Source: Beijerinckiaceae bacterium (lineage in GTDB: Bacteria; Pseudomonadota; Alphaproteobacteria; Rhizobiales; Beijerinckiaceae). From it: a stretch of DNA of 38,682 bases. Below are positions 14,756 to 22,425 of this stretch, in pieces. Made by a program: the position numbers and the translations under genes. The notes beneath the pieces are model-generated. The model was not told where the DNA came from and made no database searches. It was given only the letters and a program-made list of their open reading frames with translations. Position 1 is the stretch's first letter; every line of letters starts with the position of its first letter. The stretch covers positions 1 to 38,682 of the forward strand of contig CANBVC010000003.1 of the NCBI GenBank assembly GCA_947372795.1, given 5' to 3'.

Positions 14756-16516
14756 ATGACCATGCCCGGTAGCATCGAGGTATTGCACACGGACGTGCTG
14801 GTCATCGGCGGAGGGTTCGCCGGGACCTGGGCGTCCTTGCGCGCCGCTGATCTTGGCGCAAGCGTCACGCTGGTCGACAAGGCCTATGTGAGCAAAAGCG
14901 GCGCCTCCACCATGTCGGGCGGCATCACCACATGCCCGCTCGATACGGATGACATGGACCTATGGGCGCGCGAGTTCATCGAGCGCGGCGATTATATGTG
15001 CGACCAACGCTGGACCTATCAGTTGCTTGAGGGCCAGCGCGAGCGCGTGAAGGATTATGTGCGGTGGGGCGTGCCGATTTCGCGCGCGGAGGATGGCTCC
15101 ATCCGCCGCTTCGCAAGCCGCGGCATGATCGACGTGCGGGGCATGCAATACCAGCCCAAGGCGGCGATGATAGAGCTGCGCCGACGCATCGTTGCGCGCG
15201 GCGTCCGCATTCTCGATCGCGTCCATATCACCGAGCTTGTGACCGCAGACGGCCAATGGCCCAGCAATGGGGCGATCATCGGCGCAGTTGGTTTCAACAT
15301 CTATACGGGGCAGTTCGTCTTCATCAACGCCAAGCGCACCATCGTCGCCACAGGCATGATCGCGATGAAGGGCACGCATCGCGTCGACAATGACACGGGC
15401 GATGGGGTCGCCATGGCCTTTCGCGCCGGCGGGCGGCTCGTCGATATGGAATTCACCTTCGGCGGGACGTTCAATGTGCTGATGAAGAAATTCGATTTCC
15501 CCAGCTACAATGTGGCGGTCGCCCACGGCGCGCGGCTCATCAACGCCCGTGGCGAACGCTTCATGGAGCAGCATGACCCCGTGCGTCTCGAGCGCGGCGA
15601 GCTGTCCAATGTGGTGGCCGCTTTCGCCAAGGAAATTGTGGAGGGGCGTGGGCCGGTGTTCGTCGATTTGCGCCATGTGGACGCAAGCTACTGGACCGAT
15701 CTGGCGAAGCTGCATCGCGGCGGCTCGATCCTTCTGTCAGGCCATGTGCCTGATCCCCGCGTGAACCCGCTTCCCATCGAGCCGACATGGGGTCTGTGGG
15801 CGAGCGGGCGCAGCGGGTTGCAGATCGATCTTGGCGCCCGCACCAATCTGCCCGGCCTTCTGGCGGCGGGGTCGGCGGCCAAGAACGACGCCACCGGCAC
15901 CCACGCCAGCGCAGGCTCGCCGACCGCTTTCGCAAAAGTGTCGGGATGGCATGCAGGCGAGACGGCGGCGCTGGAAAGTCGTCAAACCGACCTCGAATCC
16001 GCGCCGCAAGGCCTTATCGCAATGCTGCAGGAAAAGGCTTTGGCGCCCCTCAACCGCGCGAGAGGCGAGCGCAGCGCCGACCGTCTGCATGACGATCTCG
16101 CAAGGCTCGAAAGTAGCGTTGTGAAGAGCATGATCCTTAGCGAGGGGCGTCTCAACGAGCTTTTGCAGGGCGCGCGCGATGTTGCGGGCGCACTCGATCA
16201 GACGGCGGCGGGCGATCTGCACGATCTCGTCAAATGGCACGAGGCGCGCAATGTCTCGTTGAACGCCGAAATCGTCTATCGCTCCGCGCTCGACCGGACC
16301 GAGAGTCGGGAACAGTTTTATCGCGAGGATTTCCCCATGACGGACCCGGGCTGGTTCTGCTGGCATGGTGTGAAATCGACGGGCGAGGGATTGGCTTTCG
16401 ACAAGCAGGCCTTCCCGCAGGAAGGCGCGCGCTTCCTACCCGAGCATCAGCACAGCGGCCTTGGCCCCATCGGCGCGATCATGAGCGCGAAGCATCAACC
16501 GGCGAAGGCGCTTTGA
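14756..16516 (+). CDS. FAD-binding oxidoreductase, AprA/fumarate-reductase flavoprotein type
   Basis: This 586-residue flavoprotein has an N-terminal dinucleotide motif VLVIGGGFAGTWASLRAADLG (about residues 14-34), followed by LVDKAYVSKSGASTMSGGI, the loop that holds FAD in the succinate dehydrogenase/fumarate reductase/APS reductase family. Near residue 380 LPGLLAAGSAAKNDATGTHASAG is the second FAD-contact block. The C-terminal third is helical, with REQFYREDFPMTDPGWFCWHGV at the end. A two-cluster ferredoxin gene begins one base after its stop, exactly as in AprAB-like pairs. Sulfite/APS chemistry is not implied, because no sulfur genes are nearby. An electron-transferring reductase or dehydrogenase of an organic acid is more likely. 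Confidence 0.88.
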   Translation: MTMPGSIEVLHTDVLVIGGGFAGTWASLRAADLGASVTLVDKAYVSKSGASTMSGGITTCPLDTDDMDLWAREFIERGDYMCDQRWTYQLLEGQRERVKDYVRWGVPISRAEDGSIRRFASRGMIDVRGMQYQPKAAMIELRRRIVARGVRILDRVHITELVTADGQWPSNGAIIGAVGFNIYTGQFVFINAKRTIVATGMIAMKGTHRVDNDTGDGVAMAFRAGGRLVDMEFTFGGTFNVLMKKFDFPSYNVAVAHGARLINARGERFMEQHDPVRLERGELSNVVAAFAKEIVEGRGPVFVDLRHVDASYWTDLAKLHRGGSILLSGHVPDPRVNPLPIEPTWGLWASGRSGLQIDLGARTNLPGLLAAGSAAKNDATGTHASAGSPTAFAKVSGWHAGETAALESRQTDLESAPQGLIAMLQEKALAPLNRARGERSADRLHDDLARLESSVVKSMILSEGRLNELLQGARDVAGALDQTAAGDLHDLVKWHEARNVSLNAEIVYRSALDRTESREQFYREDFPMTDPGWFCWHGVKSTGEGLAFDKQAFPQEGARFLPEHQHSGLGPIGAIMSAKHQPAKAL

Positions 16517-16517
16517 G

Positions 16518-16766
16518 ATGAGCGTTCATGCGATCTCCATCGACCCCGCCACCTGCACCGGCTGCGGCCTGTGCGTGCTCGCATGCCCCGCTGACGTTAT
16601 CCGCATGGATGCCGCCAGCGGGAAGGCGAAGGTCGTTTACGGCGGGGATTGTCAGGTTTGCTATTTGTGCGAGGACGATTGTCCGGCCCACAGCATTTCG
16701 CTCAGCCATGACATCACAAATCCGAGGCGCTACAGCATCTATGACGAGCCCGGCGGGACTTTTTGA
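16518..16766 (+). CDS. Ferredoxin-family protein with two [4Fe-4S] clusters
   Basis: This 82-residue protein contains two CxxCxxCxxxCP motifs: Cys13/16/19/23 (CTGCGLCVLACP) and Cys45/48/51/55 (CQVCYLCEDDCP). Each can bind one [4Fe-4S] cluster. The start codon lies one base after the flavoprotein stop, so the two are almost certainly made together and form an electron-transfer complex. The C-terminal tail (ITNPRRYSIYDEPGGTF) is longer than in simple ferredoxins and may dock onto the flavoprotein, as the AprB tail does in APS reductase. The electron donor or acceptor is not evident. Confidence 0.93.
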   Translation: MSVHAISIDPATCTGCGLCVLACPADVIRMDAASGKAKVVYGGDCQVCYLCEDDCPAHSISLSHDITNPRRYSIYDEPGGTF

Positions 16767-16804
16767 CATCCGGCCAAGATACAAAAACCAATCCAGAGGA
16801 CCAC

Positions 16805-17230
16805 ATGGCATTTAGCGAAACGATCCGCCGCCTGATCACCAACGCCTGGGAGGACGGCTATGTTTGCCTGCTGGGGACATCCGGCGAGGACGGCCCCAAT
16901 ATCAGCCCCAAGGGCAGCATGATGTTGTTCGACGACAACCATCTCGCTTATTGGGAGCGCTCCAAGAAACAGGCGCTGGCCAATCTGCAGCATGATAATC
17001 GCGTCATCGTCGTCTACAGCAATATGCAGGCGCAGCGCGACAAGGTGCTGGAATCGGGCATCCTGCGCTTTTATGGCGTGGCGGAACTGCATGAAAGCGG
17101 CCCCGTCCATGACGCCATCTTCGCGCGGCTGAACGAGCGCGAATCGACCCATGACGGCGCGGATGCCGGCGTTGGCGTGTTGATACGGATTGAGCGCGCG
17201 CAGGATGCACGGGGCAAGGCGATCAGCTGA
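16805..17230 (+). CDS. Pyridoxamine 5'-phosphate oxidase-like FMN split-barrel protein
   Basis: This 141-residue protein has the split-barrel pattern: an N-terminal helix (ETIRRLITNAWEDGYVCLLGT), then GPNISPKGSMMLFDDNHLAYWERS, then ALANLQHDNRVIVVYSN and ILRFYGVAELHESG. The P(K/R)G and NLQxxxRV features are typical of PNPOx-like FMN or F420 binders of unknown substrate. ATG 16805 follows AGAGGA at good spacing. It lies 38 bases after the ferredoxin gene and appears to close the six-gene operon. A role in flavin-dependent reduction next to the flavoprotein/ferredoxin pair is plausible but unproven. Confidence 0.85.
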   Translation: MAFSETIRRLITNAWEDGYVCLLGTSGEDGPNISPKGSMMLFDDNHLAYWERSKKQALANLQHDNRVIVVYSNMQAQRDKVLESGILRFYGVAELHESGPVHDAIFARLNERESTHDGADAGVGVLIRIERAQDARGKAIS

Positions 17231-17329
17231 ATCAGCCGATTTCCATTTGCGACGTGAGCGGCGCCGGGTGTAGACAGAGGCAACCCCTTCCACACTGAGC
17301 GGCTGGCTGGCGTCCTCCGCCGCAGGATC

Positions 17330-18172
17330 ATGCCCTTGTCTCACCCCGTTGATGCGCCCCTCATCGAGTTGAAGAACGTTCGATTCGGTTACGGCGAGCG
17401 CGTGGTGCTGGACGGGCTCGATCTCACCGTGCCGCGTGGGCAGATTCTCGCGGTCATGGGCGGGTCAGGAAACGGCAAAACCTCACTTCTTGGCCTTCTG
17501 GGCGGGCGCAATATCGCCTGGTCGGGCAGCGTCCGGGTCGAAGGACAGGACGTCGGAGGCCTCGATGGGTCCAGCCTTTACGCCCTGCGGCGGCGGATGG
17601 GCATGCTGTTCCAGTTCGGCGCCCTGTTCACCGACCTCAGCGTCTTCGACAACATCGCCTTTCCCTATCGTGAGCAAACCAATCTGCCCGAGACGGTGAT
17701 TCGCGACCTTGTGCTGATGAAGCTGGAGGCGGTGGGGCTGCGCGGCGCCGCTGCGTCCATGCCCTCGCAATTGTCCGGCGGCATGGCGCGCCGGGTGGCG
17801 CTCGCTCGGGCCATCGCGCTTGATCCCATGCTGATGCTCTATGATGAGCCCTTCACAGGGCTTGATCCCATTTCAGCGGGCATCATCGGTCGCCTGATCC
17901 GGCGTTTGAACGACGCTTTCGGCATGACCTCCCTCATCGTGACACATGATGTGAACGAAACCCTGCGAATCGCCGACCGCATCGTGCTGGTCTCTGATGG
18001 GCGTATCGTGCGCGACATTACGCCCCAGGAGGTCCGCGCCAGCGACGACCTCTTCATCAGACAGTTCGCCGACGGCCTGCCGGACGGGCCGGTGCCCTTC
18101 CACTATCCCGCCCCAGCCTATGCGCAGCAATTGCTGGGCGGGGCCGTTGGCGGAGGCGGCGCTCATGGTTGA
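17330..18172 (+). CDS. mlaF: Phospholipid transport ABC ATPase MlaF
   Basis: This 280-residue ATPase energises the inner-membrane Mla complex that moves phospholipids between inner and outer membranes to keep the outer leaflet asymmetric. Walker A GGSGNGKT is at 44-51, the signature LSGGM at 148-152, Walker B LMLYDEP with Asp172-Glu173, and the switch His at 206. The FQFGALFTDLSVFDNIAFP and DEPFTGLDPIS segments are characteristic of the Mkl/MlaF subgroup. The start is ATG 17330. It is the first gene of a compact operon, and its last codons overlap the mlaE start by eight bases. A 99-base gap separates it from the preceding catabolic operon and may hold the promoter, though none is obvious. 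Confidence 0.95.
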   Translation: MPLSHPVDAPLIELKNVRFGYGERVVLDGLDLTVPRGQILAVMGGSGNGKTSLLGLLGGRNIAWSGSVRVEGQDVGGLDGSSLYALRRRMGMLFQFGALFTDLSVFDNIAFPYREQTNLPETVIRDLVLMKLEAVGLRGAAASMPSQLSGGMARRVALARAIALDPMLMLYDEPFTGLDPISAGIIGRLIRRLNDAFGMTSLIVTHDVNETLRIADRIVLVSDGRIVRDITPQEVRASDDLFIRQFADGLPDGPVPFHYPAPAYAQQLLGGAVGGGGAHG

Positions 18173-18950
18173 TTTCTTCGAAAGGCTCGGCGCCCTCACC
18201 TTGAGCGTTCTGGCGCGGCTCGGGCTTGCGACGCTGTTCTTTGGAGCCGTTTTCGCCCGCATGGCTCAGGGGGCGAAGCGGGGCGCCCTGCTGGTGCGCG
18301 AGATTCACTTCGCCGGCGTTCGCTCCCTCGCCATCATCCTCGTTTCCGGCCTGTTCGTTGGCATGGTGCTGGCGGTGCAGGGATATGAAGTCCTCCAAAG
18401 ATTCGGCTCGGCCGACGCGCTCGGCTCCCTTGTCGCGCTTTCTCTTGTGCGGGAATTGGGGCCGGTTGTGGCGGCGCTGCTCTTCGCAGGCCGTGCGGGG
18501 TCTGCTGTGACGGCGGAAATTGGCCTGATGCGCGCCACCGAGCAGCTGGCCGCAATGGACATGATGGCGGTGGACCCGATTTCCCGGGTCATCGTGCCTC
18601 GCTTCATGGCTGCGCTGGTGTCGCTACCCATCCTGGCGGTGATTTTTTCGAGCGCGGGCGTCATCGGCGCCTATCTCGTGGGCGTCGAACTGATCGGCAT
18701 CGACGCCGGGGCTTTCTGGTCGCAGATGCGCGCCAGCGTCGATTTCCGCCTTGATGTGCTCAATGGCCTGTTCAAGGCGCTGGTTTTTGGCGTTGCGGTG
18801 GGGCTGATCTCCGTATTTGAAGGCTATCATGCCGCGCCGACCGCCGAAGGCGTTTCGAGCGCCACCACCCGCACGGTGGTGATCTCCTCCCTAAGCGTGC
18901 TAACGCTCGACTTTATATTGACCGTCCTGATGTTTAGGGGGCTGAATTGA
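18165..18950 (+). CDS. mlaE: Phospholipid transport permease MlaE
   Basis: This is a 261-residue inner-membrane permease of the MlaE/YrbE family. Hydrophobic segments occur at roughly residues 10-28, 50-72, 95-115, 145-175, 205-225 and 235-258. Conserved features are GVRSLAIILVSGLFVGMVLAVQGY, LVRELGPVVAALLFAGRAGSA (coupling region) and MRATEQLAAMDMMAVDP. FRLDVLNGLFKALVFGVAVGLISVFEGY follows. ATG 18165 lies inside the end of mlaF, and the stop (TGA 18948-18950) overlaps the mlaD ATG. MlaE dimers form the transmembrane channel with MlaF and the MlaD hexamer. Confidence 0.96.
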   Translation: MVDFFERLGALTLSVLARLGLATLFFGAVFARMAQGAKRGALLVREIHFAGVRSLAIILVSGLFVGMVLAVQGYEVLQRFGSADALGSLVALSLVRELGPVVAALLFAGRAGSAVTAEIGLMRATEQLAAMDMMAVDPISRVIVPRFMAALVSLPILAVIFSSAGVIGAYLVGVELIGIDAGAFWSQMRASVDFRLDVLNGLFKALVFGVAVGLISVFEGYHAAPTAEGVSSATTRTVVISSLSVLTLDFILTVLMFRGLN

Positions 18951-19423
18951 TGAACCGCTCCAAAACCAACGTCGCCGTCGGCGCCTTCGTGGCTCTAGGC
19001 ATTGTCGCGCTTGCGTTTATGGCGCTCAAAGTTGGCAACCTCGTCAGTTTCGACAGCGCCGAGGGGTACCGGCTCGAGGCTCGCTTCGACAATATTGGCG
19101 GCTTGAGGGTGCGTGCGCCGGTCAAGAGCGCGGGGGTCGTCGTCGGGCGGGTGGAAGACATCCGTCTCGACCGCGACACTTATGAGGCGGTCGCTCAATT
19201 GCGGATCCGCCCCGAATATCGTTTCTCCGCCGATACGATAGGCGCGATCGTGACCTCTGGGCTGCTCGGGGAGCAATACTTAAGCTTAGACGCGGGCGGA
19301 GATTCACTATATCTTAAAGATGGTGAACGAATTATCAAAACCCAGTCAGCGATAGTCCTCGAGAAGCTGATCGGGCAATTCCTGTATAATAAAGCTGCGG
19401 AAAGTTCTGGAGATAAAAAATGA
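18950..19423 (+). CDS. mlaD: MCE-domain lipid-binding protein MlaD
   Basis: This 157-residue protein has one N-terminal membrane anchor (about residues 8-28, VAVGAFVALGIVALAFMALKVG) and one MCE domain (about 40-120). Recognisable motifs are ARFDNIGGLRVRAPVKSAGVVVGRVEDI and GLLGEQYLSLDAGG. In the Mla system it forms a periplasmic hexameric ring with a central pore for lipids. The length is close to E. coli MlaD. ATG 18950 overlaps the mlaE stop, and its own stop overlaps the mlaA ATG by four bases. The reading is unambiguous. Confidence 0.95.
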   Translation: MNRSKTNVAVGAFVALGIVALAFMALKVGNLVSFDSAEGYRLEARFDNIGGLRVRAPVKSAGVVVGRVEDIRLDRDTYEAVAQLRIRPEYRFSADTIGAIVTSGLLGEQYLSLDAGGDSLYLKDGERIIKTQSAIVLEKLIGQFLYNKAAESSGDKK

Positions 19424-20130
19424 TTCGATCCTTGCGTCCGGCGCTCTTGGCCGTCAGCCTGTTCGCGGGGCTTGGCCTTTCCTCCGTCGCCTGCGCCCAG
19501 AGCCCTGTCGCCCATAATGATCCGATTGAGCCGATCAATCGGGGCTTTTTCGCCGTGAACGAAGCGCTCGATACAGTTATCTTCAAGCCTGTCGCGACGG
19601 TCTGGAACACAGTCCTGCCCCAGCCCGTGCGCGCTAGTGTGAGCAACGTGTTCGGCAATCTCGACGATGTCTTCATCGGCGCCAATCACTTGCTGCAGGG
19701 ACGCGGCAAGGACGCCATGACCGATTTTTCGCGCGTCCTGATCAATTCGACCGTGGGCCTGGCTGGCCTCATCGATGTCGCATCGACCCAGAACCTTCCG
19801 AAGGGTGAGGGCGATTTTGGCCAGACGCTTGGCGTCTGGGGCGCTGAGCCAGGCTTCTATATGGTCCTGCCGCTCCTTGGTCCCTCGACGGCTCGCGATA
19901 CTGTTGGCCGGGCGGCTCGCGTCGTCTCCGATCCGCGCTACTATCTGGCCGACGCTTGGTACTACAGCCTAACCGGCCTCGAATTCGTCCAGATTAAGGC
20001 TGACAATGTCGATAATGCGAATCTGATCGACACATCGAGCCTCGATAAATATGCCTTCACCCGCAATCTCTATCTCCAGCGCCGCGCCGCTGTCGTCCAA
20101 TCCGGTCGGGAGGCGGCGGGCGCGCGCTGA
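19420..20130 (+). CDS. mlaA: Outer-membrane lipid asymmetry protein MlaA (VacJ family)
   Basis: This 236-residue VacJ-family protein extracts mislocalised phospholipid from the outer leaflet. Its motif set is present: DPIEPINRGFFAVNEALDTVIFKPVATVW, then RASVSNVFGNLDDVFIGANHLLQG, then DFGQTLGVWGAEPGFYMVLPLLGPSTARDTVG. A signal sequence precedes SSVAC at about residue 25. The Cys could be lipidated, but the -3 position lacks the usual Leu, so the signal might instead be cut after CAQ. Unlike E. coli, where mlaA is distant, here it sits between mlaD and mlaC. It overlaps the mlaD stop (ATGA). Confidence 0.95.
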   Translation: MIRSLRPALLAVSLFAGLGLSSVACAQSPVAHNDPIEPINRGFFAVNEALDTVIFKPVATVWNTVLPQPVRASVSNVFGNLDDVFIGANHLLQGRGKDAMTDFSRVLINSTVGLAGLIDVASTQNLPKGEGDFGQTLGVWGAEPGFYMVLPLLGPSTARDTVGRAARVVSDPRYYLADAWYYSLTGLEFVQIKADNVDNANLIDTSSLDKYAFTRNLYLQRRAAVVQSGREAAGAR

Positions 20131-20152
20131 TCTTCCTCTTCAGGTAAATCTC

Positions 20153-20740
20153 ATGTTGCGTATTGTATTTTCGCTTGGTCTCCTTTTCGCCTGCATAGCT
20201 CCCGCTCAAGCGCAGAACGCCGCCGCCGAGGATCTCGTGCGGCGCATGGCGGCAGAGGTCACCATGCAGGTTCGCAAGAATCCTGAGGTTGTGAATTCTC
20301 CGTCCCAACTGGCGGCGCTGGTCGACCAGCGCCTCATGCCACGCTTTGATTTCAACCGAATCACCCAGATGGCCATGGGCCGCAACTGGCCCAGAGCCTC
20401 GGGCGGCGAACAGGGCCAGGTGACGGCTGAGTTCAGCAAATTGCTTGTCCGCACCTATTCGAACGCTCTCGCCGGCCTTAAGGACCTCGACGTACAGGTG
20501 CGCGATTCGCGCTCCAACAGCGCCGCTGACGTCACGGTTCGCACTCAGATGATCGGACGCGCCAAGCCTGTGGCGATCGATTACACCTTGTCGAACGCTA
20601 CGGGCGGCTGGCGCGTCTATGACGTGACCGTCGAGGGCGTGAGCCTCATCACCGCCTATCGCGATGAATTCAACGGCATCGTTGGTTCCTCCGGCGTGCC
20701 GGGACTGATCGCCGTCTTGAAGCAGAAGAACGCGAAATGA
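20153..20740 (+). CDS. mlaC: Periplasmic phospholipid shuttle MlaC
   Basis: This is a 195-residue exported protein of the MlaC/Ttg2D family that carries phospholipids across the periplasm between the MlaA and MlaFEDB complexes. The signal peptide is MLRIVFSLGLLFACIAPAQA. The mature part shows VDQRLMPRFDFNRITQMAMGRNW, then FSKLLVRTYSNALAGL, then IDYTLSNATGGWRVYDVTVEGVSLITAYRDEF, a very typical MlaC C-terminal block. ATG 20153 is preceded by an AGG sequence and lies 22 bases after mlaA. The stop overlaps mlaB by four bases. Confidence 0.95.
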   Translation: MLRIVFSLGLLFACIAPAQAQNAAAEDLVRRMAAEVTMQVRKNPEVVNSPSQLAALVDQRLMPRFDFNRITQMAMGRNWPRASGGEQGQVTAEFSKLLVRTYSNALAGLKDLDVQVRDSRSNSAADVTVRTQMIGRAKPVAIDYTLSNATGGWRVYDVTVEGVSLITAYRDEFNGIVGSSGVPGLIAVLKQKNAK

Positions 20741-21054
20741 CCAGCGCGACCGCCGCCCTAGCCCATGACATCAGCGACGGCGCGCATCATGTCAGGCTCA
20801 GCGGCGTTCTAACGATGGATAGCGTCAGCGACCTGTGCACCCGGCTCAAACCTTTGAATGGCGGCGGGGTTCTTGTGCTCGACGCCACCGCCGTCACCAG
20901 AGCTGATTCAAGCGCGCTCGCCTTGATGACCTCTCTCATGCGTCAGGCCCACGAGCGCGACATGCGCGTCGATCTGAAACCCCTGCCGCAAGCCTTCTCC
21001 GCCATCATTGAGCTCTACGGGCTCCACAACATCCTGTCCGCGCGCGAGGCGTAA
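20737..21054 (+). CDS. mlaB: STAS-domain protein MlaB
   Basis: This 105-residue single-domain STAS protein corresponds to MlaB, the cytoplasmic subunit that stabilises the MlaF ATPase dimer. It has VRLSGVLTMDSVSDL, then VLVLDATAVTRADSSALALMTSLM, where the DSSAL motif places a Ser at the position of the functionally important Thr of E. coli MlaB. RVDLKPLPQAFSAIIELYGL follows. It begins within the mlaC stop (ATGA) and ends 35 bases before the next gene. Sequence similarity within STAS proteins is low, so the assignment rests strongly on operon position. Confidence 0.88.
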   Translation: MTSATAALAHDISDGAHHVRLSGVLTMDSVSDLCTRLKPLNGGGVLVLDATAVTRADSSALALMTSLMRQAHERDMRVDLKPLPQAFSAIIELYGLHNILSAREA

Positions 21055-21089
21055 GCCATGGTCGAGATCGCCACTGAGGGAGGGTGTCG

Positions 21090-22409
21090 ATGAAAGCTTT
21101 GTCAGCTGCGACCCTATTCCTCAGCATGGTGAGTCTTATGGGCTCGAGCGCCGCTCTTGGCGATGAGACGCCGGTCAAAGGCTCCGCCAGCGCCATTTGG
21201 GGTGAGCGCGCGCAGGGCAAGACCTATCGTATCGCCGAGGACGTGGAGATCGACGGCGTCCATCGCAAATATGTTCTGGAAACAAGCGCAGGCAAATTCA
21301 CCATTGTCAGCGATGCGCTCATGGCCGTGCGGCTGCACGAATACGCCGTCCTGGAGCAATTGAACGACAATACGGGACTGGGACAATTCATTCAGTCCTT
21401 TGGTTCCTCCGCCATCGCCCCGCTGAGGTTCGGCGGGCAGCTCATCATCAGCCCGATCGAGACCACCAAACAATCGGCGGAGGGGATCGGTAATTTTTTT
21501 GATTCGCTCTCAACCTCGTCAGAGAACAAGGACTCCGAGCGCGGCAGCTTTATGGGCGGAGTTTTGGGCACCGACAGCGCCCGGCGTGAACTTGCGGCGC
21601 AGGCGCTGATCGACCCCTATACCGACTTCCCACCCCTCGCTAAACGCCTGCAGGAGCTTGCGGCGGCGCGCGGCGTCGGCAGTCTTTCCGTGCGTGGCGC
21701 CATGATGGCGGTTCCGGGCGGCGCGGCCCTGCCCTCCCTGACCGTGAACACCACGCGCACCGTCATGTTCAGCGCCTCATCGGTCGGCGCCGCTCAGGGC
21801 CTTCAGGAGGCCCTGCGCACCAAGACGGCGGGCCAGATCATGCGCGACTGCCGCGAAAAGCTCACCGCGCTGACAGGCGACGGCGAGCTCGTCGATTCCC
21901 TCTTGAGCAATAAAAATTATACGCCTGCGGATCTGCTCGTGATCGCTTTGGCGCTGGAGCAGACCGGCGTAAAAGATGCTGACGCCATCATACGCCAGAG
22001 CAGCAGCGCGCAAGACCGCACCACCGCCTATCTCAATCGCCAGCAGGCGGAAATGTATGCGGGCCTGCGACGTTCTTTCGCCTTTGACCGTTTTCTCGCC
22101 AAAGATGGTTTTGTGATCATGGTCCTGCGGGATCATCGCCACCTTGTGGCCCTGCCTGCCGACCAGCTTTTCTGGACGACGAAGAACAAGCAGGACATCA
22201 GCGCATTGAACGCCAGCCTTGCGTCGGAGAAGCCCGCCGGCGGCAAGCCCGGCATCGACAAAGTGATGGTCATAACGGGCGATTATTCGAAAATGGCGCG
22301 TGGAGAACTCGCCAAGCTTCAATGGGAAGCCGCGCGTATGACCCTGACCGCCGGTCTTGTAAGCGATCAAAAGCCTGCCCCAAAGCAGGCTAAACCCGCA
22401 GCTCGATGA
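21090..22409 (+). CDS. Unrecognised exported protein behind the mla operon
   Basis: This 439-residue protein has a signal peptide (MKALSAATLFLSMVSLMGSSAALG) and no domain I recognise. It is mainly soluble. A predicted beta-rich start (YRIAEDVEIDGVHRKYVLETSAGKF) is followed by a helical segment with SPIETTKQSAEGIGNFFDSL and PYTDFPPLAKRLQELAAARGVG. Later come YTPADLLVIALALEQTGV and AYLNRQQAEMYAGLRRSF, and the C-terminus is basic (Lys/Pro/Ala). ATG 21090 follows GAGGGAGGG, and an in-frame GTG at 21084 is less likely. It lies only 35 bases after mlaB in the same direction, so it is probably co-transcribed. A periplasmic or envelope role linked to lipid transport is a guess from position alone. 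Confidence 0.85.
   Translation: MKALSAATLFLSMVSLMGSSAALGDETPVKGSASAIWGERAQGKTYRIAEDVEIDGVHRKYVLETSAGKFTIVSDALMAVRLHEYAVLEQLNDNTGLGQFIQSFGSSAIAPLRFGGQLIISPIETTKQSAEGIGNFFDSLSTSSENKDSERGSFMGGVLGTDSARRELAAQALIDPYTDFPPLAKRLQELAAARGVGSLSVRGAMMAVPGGAALPSLTVNTTRTVMFSASSVGAAQGLQEALRTKTAGQIMRDCREKLTALTGDGELVDSLLSNKNYTPADLLVIALALEQTGVKDADAIIRQSSSAQDRTTAYLNRQQAEMYAGLRRSFAFDRFLAKDGFVIMVLRDHRHLVALPADQLFWTTKNKQDISALNASLASEKPAGGKPGIDKVMVITGDYSKMARGELAKLQWEAARMTLTAGLVSDQKPAPKQAKPAAR
22372..22391 (-). terminator. Hairpin acting as minus-strand terminator inside the unknown gene's 3' end
   Basis: AGCCTGC (22372-22378) and GCAGGCT (22385-22391) form a perfect stem. On the minus strand the hairpin is followed by TTTTGATC, so it can stop transcripts coming from the TctC-like genes. 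It lies inside the last 40 bases of the convergent exported-protein gene. The T-run is short, so efficiency may be modest. Confidence 0.5.
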
Positions 22410-22425
22410 GCGGTGTGGGCTTAGG

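Noticed and set aside
14756-16766. Dissimilatory APS reductase (aprBA) for sulfur metabolism
   Set aside because: The flavoprotein/ferredoxin layout is similar, but there are no sat, dsr or other sulfur genes nearby and the operon partners are carbon-catabolic, so I only call the type.
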